Made by a program: the position numbers and the translations under genes | DNA from: JBGCEZ01 sp045106735 | GTDB taxonomy: Bacteria > Planctomycetota > Phycisphaerae > Phycisphaerales > SM1A02 | DNA: 47,735 nucleotides | Reading direction: 5' to 3' | Assembly (NCBI GenBank): GCA_045106735.1 | Contig: JBGCEZ010000096.1 | Coordinates: 1-47,735, forward strand | Shown: positions 41,589 through 47,735 of the stretch, in pieces | Numbering within the stretch: the first letter of the stretch is position 1 | Layout: each line of letters begins with the position of its first letter | The notes under the pieces: generated by a model | What the model was told of the DNA's origin: nothing | Databases searched by the model: none | Seen by the model: the letters and a program-made list of their open reading frames with translations, nothing else

Positions 41589-44330
41589 CTACCGCTCGCC
41601 CGGCACGCTCGCCCCCAGCACCCGCTGGAAGAACTCGGCCCGCCGCCGCCTGCCGTACGGCGACTCGGCCGCCCCGTGCCCGGCCCCGGGGATCACGAGC
41701 AGCTCGAAATCCTTGTCCGCCCGGACGAGCCCGTCGACGACTTGCATCGTGCTGGCCGGGTCGACGTTGCGGTCCATCTCGCCAACGATGAGCAGAAGGT
41801 CACCGGTGATGCGGCCGGCTTGCGTCGCATTCGATTGTTCGGCGTAGTGCGGGCCAATCGGGTATCCCATCCACAGTTCGTTCCACCACATCTTGTCGAC
41901 GCGGTTGTCGTGGCAGCCGCAGTCGCTGACCGCGGCCCGGTAGAAGTCGCCGTGGGCGATCAAGGCGCGCGTCGAACTCTGCCCCCCGGCCGATCCGCCG
42001 TAGATGCCGACGCGCTCGAGATCCATCCACGGCCGATCCGCCGCCGCGGCCCGCATCCATGCGATTCGGTCGGGGAATCCGGAGTCGCCCAGATTCCGGT
42101 GGGCCACATCGTGGAATGCCTTGTGGCGCCAGTTCGTACCCATGCCGTCGATCTGCACCACGATGAAGCCGCGTTCGGCCAACTCGCGGTGGCCGTGCCA
42201 CACGTTCCACGTCTTGGGGACGAAATGGCCGTGCGGCCCGGCGTAGATGTTCTCGATGACCGGATACCGGCGCGATGGATCAAAGTCCGACGGCCGAAAG
42301 ATGACGCCCCAGATGTCGGTGCGTCCGTCTCGACCCTTGGCCACGAAACGCTCGGGAGCCGGCCAGCCGCGGCCCACAAGCTCGCTCGCGTCGCCTTCCG
42401 CCAGCACCGCGACCCGCGTTCCGTCGGACCAGCGTCGCAGTTCCGTGACCGGCGGGAGATCCACGCGCTGGAAACGGGCGAGGTAGTACGCGCCGTCCGG
42501 CGAACGCTCGATCTCGTGCGTTCCATCGCCGTCGGTCAGGACCGTCATCGCTCCGGTCTCGATCTCGACGCGGACAAAGTGCTGGTGGTACGGATCCTGC
42601 CCCGGGTGCAGACCCATGACCCGCAGCAACACCGTCCCCGCCGCCGCATCGCGCGACTCCACCGCCCGCACGAGCCAGGACCCGCTCGTCAACGGTCGAA
42701 TCACCTCGCCCGTCGCCGCGTCCAATAGATACAGATGGTTCCACCCGGTCCGCTGCGACATCCAGAGCAACGCCTCGTCGCCGACACGGTCAAAGTGAAC
42801 CTTGTTGGGATAGTCGACGAACGTCTCACTCGCTTCCTCGACGACGGTGCGGCCGGCGCCAGTGGCGGCGTCGAACTCCACCAATCGCACCACGGCGTGT
42901 CCGCGCTCGTTGTGCAGCAGGCGCACATGATCTTCGTCCGTCCAGTGCACGCGGCTCAGCCGCCATGGACGCTCGATCAACGCTCCATCCATGGCCCTTC
43001 CGTCGCCGGTCGCCACGTCAAAGACCCACGGCTCCGGCACATCGATCGGATCACCGGGCTTGGCGTACCGAAAGTCGTGGAGCTTTGGCTGGACCTGGTC
43101 ACGCGGACTCGACTCGACGAACTGAATCCGCCGAACCGTCGCTCGCTGGGTCTTCATGACGAGAAATCGGCTGCGATTCGGCGACCAATGCACGCGGCCA
43201 CCGAATCCGTCGGCGGCGGTTCCGCCCGTCGTGAGCTGGCGCTCGGCGGGCGATGCGTCGCCCGGATCATCGGCCGTTCCGCCAGATCGTCCGCCAATGA
43301 GAAAGACGTCGCCGCCGCGAAGTACCACTCGAGGCCGCAAGCCACGGCGTTCCCGCCGGCCCGGCACCGCTGGCTCGGCGGCGGCAGCCGCATCGGCTTC
43401 GCCACCCGGCCCGCGTTCCGCCGGTGGAGCGTCGTCGGCCACATCTTCGGCCCGCACCTCCACGATCCCGGGCCGCACGTCGCCGACGACTCGAGCGACC
43501 TCCCGGCCCGATGCTCGAACGGACCACACGTGGCCGGCAAACGTGGTGCGGACCCGCGTTTCGCCGGGACCCACCTGCTCGTAGCGCCGCGCGTCCCCGC
43601 CGCCATCAAGCCAGAAGAGATCGACGGCGGCATCCGATGAATTGCGAACCACCACGTACGTCGCCGGCCCGGAGCCGGATCGATCGCGCGGCGTCACCGT
43701 CGCTCGGAACGACGCCGGCGCGGCCGCCGCATACACGGCTCCGGACGCGGTCAGCTTCACCACCGGTGCCCGGGCCGCTCCGATGACGTCAGGCCCGAGC
43801 ATCGCGAACAGATCGGCATCAGCGTCGGCGTCAGCGTCGGCATCAGCATCAGCGTCGGCGTCGGCGTCGGCATCAGCATCAGCATCAGCATCAGCGTCGG
43901 CATCGGCATCAGCAAACCGGGCCAACGGAATGCGTGTTGGCTCAACCACTCGTCCCAGAAGTTCGCCAAGGTCCGCCGCCACCCGCTCGTGATCGAACGC
44001 CGGCTCCACCGTCTCGCAATCGGGATCGCACGCGACGAATCGCCACCCACCATCCGGCTCGCTCAACCGGTACACCACACGGCCGCCAGCCAGCCACTCC
44101 GGGTCCAATCGTGCATTGCGCACCGCACCGTTCCAGCGTGCCCGCATGGCCTGCGTGGCCTCGGTGAACGTGCGGCTCGGACGTTCACGATCGTTCTGCA
44201 TCTGGGCCGCAGCGTGCCCGGCCCCGGATTCAGCCGCAGCCCCAGCCGCAACCCCAGCCGCAACCCCTGCCCCGCTCCCGCAACACAGTCCCATTCCACC
44301 CAACACCGCCAGCACGAGCACTCTGTTCAT
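41589..44330 (-). CDS. Exported S9 family prolyl oligopeptidase (DPP IV-like)
   Basis: 913 residues from the ATG at 44330 (MNRVLVLAVLGG), the start of a signal peptide; upstream frame is open but lacks a signal sequence. After a Gly/Ala-rich segment there is a DPP IV N-terminal beta-propeller (about 90-640), interrupted at about residues 140-173 by a 33-residue Ala-Asp repeat. The C-terminal alpha/beta hydrolase domain has YGGSAGGQSS (Ser780), VGEMDRNVDP (Asp853) and PGAGHGAAE (His885), a complete triad; NIYAGPHGHFVPK and ERGFIVVQIDGMGT are DPP IV-like. It should cleave short peptides outside the cytoplasm. Possible N-terminal Cys residues (LCCGSG) could be a lipobox, but the context is weak. 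Confidence 0.9.
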   Translation of the reverse strand: MNRVLVLAVLGGMGLCCGSGAGVAAGVAAGAAAESGAGHAAAQMQNDRERPSRTFTEATQAMRARWNGAVRNARLDPEWLAGGRVVYRLSEPDGGWRFVACDPDCETVEPAFDHERVAADLGELLGRVVEPTRIPLARFADADADADADADADADADADADADADADADADADLFAMLGPDVIGAARAPVVKLTASGAVYAAAAPASFRATVTPRDRSGSGPATYVVVRNSSDAAVDLFWLDGGGDARRYEQVGPGETRVRTTFAGHVWSVRASGREVARVVGDVRPGIVEVRAEDVADDAPPAERGPGGEADAAAAAEPAVPGRRERRGLRPRVVLRGGDVFLIGGRSGGTADDPGDASPAERQLTTGGTAADGFGGRVHWSPNRSRFLVMKTQRATVRRIQFVESSPRDQVQPKLHDFRYAKPGDPIDVPEPWVFDVATGDGRAMDGALIERPWRLSRVHWTDEDHVRLLHNERGHAVVRLVEFDAATGAGRTVVEEASETFVDYPNKVHFDRVGDEALLWMSQRTGWNHLYLLDAATGEVIRPLTSGSWLVRAVESRDAAAGTVLLRVMGLHPGQDPYHQHFVRVEIETGAMTVLTDGDGTHEIERSPDGAYYLARFQRVDLPPVTELRRWSDGTRVAVLAEGDASELVGRGWPAPERFVAKGRDGRTDIWGVIFRPSDFDPSRRYPVIENIYAGPHGHFVPKTWNVWHGHRELAERGFIVVQIDGMGTNWRHKAFHDVAHRNLGDSGFPDRIAWMRAAAADRPWMDLERVGIYGGSAGGQSSTRALIAHGDFYRAAVSDCGCHDNRVDKMWWNELWMGYPIGPHYAEQSNATQAGRITGDLLLIVGEMDRNVDPASTMQVVDGLVRADKDFELLVIPGAGHGAAESPYGRRRRAEFFQRVLGASVPGER
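43813..43912. repeat. Hexamer repeat coding (Ala-Asp)n in S9 peptidase
   Basis: About 16 tandem units of TCAGCA/TCGGCG/TCAGCG (Asp-Ala on the minus strand), inserted in the beta-propeller region. It is the longest pure dipeptide repeat in the window. Confidence 0.9.
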
Positions 44331-44435
44331 GCCGACAGGGTATGGACTTCCGGCCGCCGCAGCGGGTGGACCAGCGGGCGATTCCGCCGCACCCAACGCC
44401 ACGTCACGCCCGCGGAACATTCCCCCACGAACAGA

Positions 44436-44481
44436 CTGGCGTTGGCCCCAGTGCATCCGGCGACATGGGCACCAACGCCAG
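44436..44481 (-). terminator. Perfect 10-bp inverted repeat downstream of dockerin gene
   Basis: CTGGCGTTGG (44436-44445) and CCAACGCCAG (44472-44481) enclose 26 bases, starting 27 bases after the dockerin-protein stop. On the minus strand a T-poor stretch follows. It may be a terminator, an mRNA stabiliser or a protein site for the downstream S9 gene. Confidence 0.4.
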
Positions 44482-44507
44482 CCTGCGGGATCGTCATCAC
44501 CGCATGA

Positions 44508-45614
44508 TCAACTGCACATCCCCCACCCGGCGAGCACGGGGAGCAGATCGCTGATGCCCACGTTCCCGTCGGTGTTGATGTCTTCCGGCCCGCCCTCGGC
44601 GGAACCCCAGGCCGACAAGATCGACAGCAGGTCGCTCGTATCGACATTGCCGTCGGCGTTCACATCACCATCGCACGTCACCCGGCCGCTCAACCACGCC
44701 ATGAGCTGCGTGGCGTAGGCCGTGTTGTCGAGCCGGACCAGGCTCGTCCCGGCGCCGTTCTCGTTGAAGAACGTGTTGCGATCAAAGTGTCCGACGACTC
44801 GGCCGCGGCCAGCCAGCGCGATCACCAGCGACGCATCATCATCGGTGGCCGGCGACGATGGCCCTTGCCCCTCGGACGTATTGCGACGCACCTGGCCCTC
44901 GGCGTTGGAGAGAATGCGGCGACGCACCCCCGGCGGAACCGTGTCGGCCAAACTGACGGGCGACACACCTTCACCATCGAAGCATTCGATGCCGGCGAGG
45001 ATCGGATGATCGCCCTGATCGATGCCAACGACGAAGAAGTCTCCGTCGCCTCGGCAAATGCCATACGTCCCGCGATCCTGATTCATGATCAACCCAAAGC
45101 GATCCAGGAATGGTTGATCCGACGTCGGCGCGTCCCCCCAGTTCACGCCCCAGTTGGCGTCGGAGATCGCCATGAGACCGCCGCCGGCCCGCACGAACGC
45201 TTCCACGGCATCGACCGATGCTTCGGTGTACTCGGCGTTGTTCGAGCCGAGCACGATCGCCGCGTACGCCGAGAGATCAATCGCGGTGAAGTCGATGGGT
45301 GTGTTGTCGTCGACCGGGCCTTCGATCAACTGTTCGAGGGTGTACCCCTGCGATTCGAGCAAGTCGGCAAACTGGCCCCACGCGGTGTTTCCGCCGTTGG
45401 TCGATTGATCGCCGATGTCGGAAAGGTGGGAATCGGACCCGCCGCTCAAGAACCCGCCGGTTCCGGCGCCGCCGCGAATGAACAAAATGGTCTCGGCCGA
45501 TGCACTGGCCGCGCCGACTCCGACCACGCCGGCTCCGACCATGCACGCTCCAAGCAACGTCATGGTGATCGATCGACGGCCCTGGCCGCTGGCCCACTGC
45601 GTTCTCGTCAACAT
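44508..45614 (-). CDS. Exported protein with ThuA-like domain and two dockerin-like repeats
   Basis: 368 residues from the ATG at 45614, for which GGAGG is seven bases upstream (an ATG at 45620 is too close). The signal peptide ends at ASASA (about 40). The next domain (about 42-300) begins ETILFIRGGAGTGGF and contains YAAIVLGSNNAEYTEASVDA and VEAFVRAGGGLMAISDA, a flavodoxin/glutaminase-I-like ThuA or DUF4350-type fold. The C-terminus has two dockerin type I-like calcium motifs: CDGDVNADGNVDTSDLLSIL and EDINTDGNVGISDLLPVLAG, each DxNxDGxVxxxDLL. Such tails are common on exported Phycisphaerae proteins; a partner cohesin is not known here. The function of the first domain is not assigned. Confidence 0.82.
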   Translation of the reverse strand: MLTRTQWASGQGRRSITMTLLGACMVGAGVVGVGAASASAETILFIRGGAGTGGFLSGGSDSHLSDIGDQSTNGGNTAWGQFADLLESQGYTLEQLIEGPVDDNTPIDFTAIDLSAYAAIVLGSNNAEYTEASVDAVEAFVRAGGGLMAISDANWGVNWGDAPTSDQPFLDRFGLIMNQDRGTYGICRGDGDFFVVGIDQGDHPILAGIECFDGEGVSPVSLADTVPPGVRRRILSNAEGQVRRNTSEGQGPSSPATDDDASLVIALAGRGRVVGHFDRNTFFNENGAGTSLVRLDNTAYATQLMAWLSGRVTCDGDVNADGNVDTSDLLSILSAWGSAEGGPEDINTDGNVGISDLLPVLAGWGMCS

Positions 45615-45650
45615 TGTCATTCCTCCACGCCCCGGGAATGCACTGAATGC

Positions 45651-45681
45651 GCCGGTCGTACCGGCGTCGCGGCGAAGTCTA
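45651..45681 (-). promoter_or_regulatory. Candidate -10 TAGACT and hairpin in 5' leader
   Basis: On the minus strand TAGACT (45681-45676) lies upstream of the dockerin-protein gene; a perfect stem GCCGGT-ACG-ACCGGC (45665-45651) follows within the presumed leader. No -35 is clear. Confidence 0.35.
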
Positions 45682-45760
45682 GCCAAGCTCGGCGAGTTCC
45701 CCGCATGCCAAACGCAAAGTCGTATCTTGGAAGCACATCCACGCTTCACGGAGTTTGCCC

Positions 45761-46321
45761 ATGTCCACAAACGTTGACGTCCAAGCCGCGTTTCAAGCAC
45801 TTCGCACGGCCAAGGCTGACTTTCTGGCTGCGTTGCGGGCTCGCGGCCCGGAACCGGTGAAAGACTGGTCCCTCACCGATGCCGACGGCGCTCCTGTTCA
45901 GCTCAGCGCGTTGTTCGGCGAGCACGATGACTTGCTCGTGGTGCACAACATGGGACGCGGATGCAGTTACTGCACGCTGTGGGCCGATGGCTTTCGGGGC
46001 ATTGCCGACCACCTGGCCCAGCGGTGTTCGTTCGTCCTGTGCAGCCACGATCCACCGGATGTGCTGCGCGGGTTTGTGGCCGAACGCGGGTGGAACTTCC
46101 GCTGCGTGAGCGGCGCGGGATCTGGGTTCACCGCGGCCATGGGGTACGCCAGCCCGGAGAACACAAAACCAATGCCGGGTGTCAGTTCATTCCAGCGGCG
46201 CGCGGGCGGTGAGATCGTGCGCATCGCGCACACGCCGTTCGGCCCCGGCGATGACTTCTGCGCGGTTTGGCCACTGTTCGATCTCTTGGCCGACGGTGCG
46301 GCTGACTTCAAGCCGCGCTGA
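45761..46321 (+). CDS. DUF899 family thioredoxin-like protein
   Basis: 186 residues from the ATG at 45761, with GGAG nine bases upstream; a TTG at 45755 is in frame but unlikely. The region DWSLTDADGAPVQLSALFGEHDDLLVVHNMGRGCSYC has the thioredoxin-fold start with CxxC (Cys68, Cys71); WADGFRGIADHLAQ and FRCVSGAGSGFTAAMGY follow as in DUF899. The family belongs to the AhpC/TSA-like superfamily, but its reaction is not established; a redox role is likely. It appears to be a single-gene unit. Downstream lies a 10-bp tandem repeat. Confidence 0.85.
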   Translation: MSTNVDVQAAFQALRTAKADFLAALRARGPEPVKDWSLTDADGAPVQLSALFGEHDDLLVVHNMGRGCSYCTLWADGFRGIADHLAQRCSFVLCSHDPPDVLRGFVAERGWNFRCVSGAGSGFTAAMGYASPENTKPMPGVSSFQRRAGGEIVRIAHTPFGPGDDFCAVWPLFDLLADGAADFKPR

Positions 46322-46413
46322 ATGCCGACATGAGATGGGGACGCGGCTCGACGCATGCGAGACGCGATTGGATGGGATCGGACGCGATCGGACGAAGCCG
46401 AGCGACATCAAAA

Positions 46414-46453
46414 GAAGCCGAGCGAAGCCGAACGAAGCCGAGCGAAGCCGAAC
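46414..46453. repeat. 10-bp tandem repeat (GAAGCCGAGC/GAAGCCGAAC)
   Basis: Four units alternating GAGC and GAAC, giving an overall 20-bp period, between the convergent DUF899 and TetR genes. Diverged units extend left to about 46392. Confidence 0.85.
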
Positions 46454-46465
46454 CAGGCCATCGCC

Positions 46466-47113
46466 CTACGCGCCCCCCAGGCTCCGCAAGAGTCCAACAG
46501 CTCCGTCCCCAACCAGCTCGGCGAGGCGTTCGCGTCCTGCTTGATCCAGCCGAACTTCCGGCTGCATCGCCGTCAGGCATCCTGAAGCCAGGGCCGGATA
46601 CATGCACTGGCCGTTGATGATGACGGCCATGCGCGTCAACGTCGCGTCGTCAACCCCCGGCCCCGCAACCGCCCGGCAGATCTCGCGAAGCTCGTCGAAC
46701 ACGCGGGCGATCGACACTTCGACCTGGCGATCCCAGGCCGGGGTCGGATCGAGCATCTCGTGGAACATCATCCGGGCCAGGCCCGAGGTGTTGCCTTCGG
46801 CGTCCAGGCCGTGGTCGAGCATCATGGCGATGAATCGCCGGAGCCGAACCTCAGGTTCCGCGTCCGACCAGAAATCGCGACGCTCGTCCAAAGCCACCCA
46901 CGGGTTGCGAGCGTTGCTTTCGGCGCGGGCGAAATCGATCGCCGCGTCGTAGAGCGCCCGTTTGGAGCCGAAGTAGTAGTTGACCGAGGCCACGTTCGCG
47001 TCCGCGGCCGTGCAGACTTGGCGCACACTCGTCGCCGCGAACCCTTGCCCGGCAAAGAGCTCGACGGCCACTTCAAGGAGCCGGCGCTTGGTCGGATGCT
47101 CCGACTCGCTCAC
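46466..47113 (-). CDS. TetR family transcriptional regulator (CecR/DUF1956-like)
   Basis: 215 residues from a GTG at 47113 that overlaps the stop of the upstream DUF1569 gene (GTGA). The N-terminal HTH reads RRLLEVAVELFAGQGFAATSVRQVC then ANVASVNYYFGSKRALYDAAI, the standard TetR DNA-binding domain. The C-terminal ligand-binding part has LARMMFHEMLDPTPAWDRQV and MAVIINGQCMYPALA, typical of the CecR/DUF1956 group. It probably represses its own operon through the doubled palindrome at 47710-47735; the ligand is unknown. Confidence 0.92.
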   Translation of the reverse strand: MSESEHPTKRRLLEVAVELFAGQGFAATSVRQVCTAADANVASVNYYFGSKRALYDAAIDFARAESNARNPWVALDERRDFWSDAEPEVRLRRFIAMMLDHGLDAEGNTSGLARMMFHEMLDPTPAWDRQVEVSIARVFDELREICRAVAGPGVDDATLTRMAVIINGQCMYPALASGCLTAMQPEVRLDQAGRERLAELVGDGAVGLLRSLGGA

Positions 47114-47640
47114 TCCGCACGCTCCACACGCTCCGGCACGATGAACGCGAAGTGCAGTTCCGCGTGGCGGCAGTGCAGCCGTTCCCAATCGTGGTGCGAA
47201 AGCGGGCCGAGCAACGGGCTGGGCGTGGTCATCGCGTTCGGCTGCGAGGCGGCGGCGACTTCTTCGCGGAATGCGCTGGCCGCTTCGTTCCAGGTGATGT
47301 GCTCGGCGGGAGCGAACGTGTCTCGAGCGACCGACGGCATCTTGATGCCGGCCTTGAACGTGTTTCGCAGGAAATAGGACTTGAACACGCGGCCGATCAC
47401 CCGCATCGGCAACGGCATGGTGAACCCAGCGCCCTCCCGGGCCACGACCATGCCGCGTCGCACGTGGTCCAGAATCTGGGCCGGCGTCCACTCACCAAGG
47501 CCGACCAACGGGCCCGCCCCGTCGAGGTGTTCGACGTCGGCCAGGATCTCCGCCAGCGAGCCGAAGGTGAGCGTGCGGCGAGTGGCGGTCGACGCCGATG
47601 CCGGCGGAGCGGGAGCGGCGGATGCGGTGGAAGCAGACAT
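47110..47640 (-). CDS. DUF1569 protein (DinB-like fold)
   Basis: 176 residues from the ATG at 47640, preceded by GAGGAA at good spacing; an open frame continues upstream but is non-conserved. After an Ala/Ser/Pro-rich start, RRTLTFGSLAEILADVEHL and GLGEWTPAQILDHVRRGM are DUF1569-like, and the C-terminus LGPLSHHDWERLHCRHAELHFAFIV holds the His residues expected of the DinB/YfiT-like metal site. The enzymatic role of DUF1569 is unknown. It is the first gene of a two-gene operon with TetR, so it is the most likely regulated target. Confidence 0.85.
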   Translation of the reverse strand: MSASTASAAPAPPASASTATRRTLTFGSLAEILADVEHLDGAGPLVGLGEWTPAQILDHVRRGMVVAREGAGFTMPLPMRVIGRVFKSYFLRNTFKAGIKMPSVARDTFAPAEHITWNEAASAFREEVAAASQPNAMTTPSPLLGPLSHHDWERLHCRHAELHFAFIVPERVERAE

Positions 47641-47709
47641 GGGCGAATTCCTCGTGCTGGGCGGGGTCATCTGCGCGCGGCCGCGGCCCGGCCCGTCGGC
47701 CCACGACTC

Positions 47710-47735
47710 AAACGATCGTATCAAACGATCGTTTG
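47710..47735. promoter_or_regulatory. Doubled palindromic operator for the TetR/DUF1569 operon
   Basis: A perfect 14-bp palindrome CAAACGATCGTTTG (47722-47735) and a near copy TCAAACGATCGTAT (47708-47721), 70-95 bases upstream of the DUF1569 start. Size and symmetry suit a TetR dimer. The window ends at the second palindrome, so more sites or a divergent gene may lie beyond. Confidence 0.7.

Overview
The window reads as a chromosomal segment of a high-GC planctomycete, most likely of the class Phycisphaerae. This is inferred from gene content: two ECF sigma factor / Ser-Thr kinase-TPR pairs of the planctomycete type, a DUF1570 putative metalloprotease, an exported protein ending in two dockerin-like calcium repeats, many exported proteins with low-complexity linkers, and no sign of phage or plasmid functions. 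No rRNA or taxonomic marker is present, so this assignment is an inference.

Layout. 1-3571: a partial exported Gly-rich protein (-), then a DUF1570 gluzincin-like protein coupled to a small lipoprotein (+). 3653-7791: a tightly overlapping four-gene (+) operon (sulfotransferase, polysaccharide deacetylase, GT2 glycosyltransferase, BioF2/CelD-like GNAT) that looks like a surface or extracellular glycan locus. 7910-9799: a divergent subtilase-like protein (-). 9847-14164: a (-) SUF iron-sulfur operon in the order sufB-sufC-sufD-DUF59 (SufT-like), with a candidate promoter/operator around 14288-14315. 14489-21649: a CheB-CheR-PAS-histidine kinase fusion, a DUF389 membrane protein and a coupled exported alpha/beta hydrolase (+). 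21906-24999: SOUL-domain lipoprotein, MscL with a clear terminator, and a winged-helix methyltransferase (all -). 25128-36538: two ECF sigma + transmembrane kinase-TPR modules flanking a GH20 beta-hexosaminidase and an SSS-family symporter, which converge and overlap by 44 bp. 37035-39577: AqpZ, tRNA-Gly(CCC) with its terminator, and an island in which a visibly less GC-rich lipoprotein gene lies between two diverged copies of a ~225-bp interspersed repeat with inverted ends. 39740-47735: Acr3 arsenite permease, a lone PAS protein, an S9 peptidase, the dockerin-bearing exported protein, a DUF899 thioredoxin-like protein, and a TetR/DUF1569 operon preceded by a doubled palindrome at the window edge.

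The strongest window-wide feature is the density of short tandem repeats (periods 3, 6, 10, 12, 15, 18, 38 bp). In genes the periods are almost always multiples of three, and the repeats fall in linkers, just after signal peptides or at termini, mostly of exported or membrane proteins. Between genes the period is often 10-15 bp. No CRISPR array, IS element, prophage or integron integrase is visible. Functions are read from recognisable motifs only; no database search was run.
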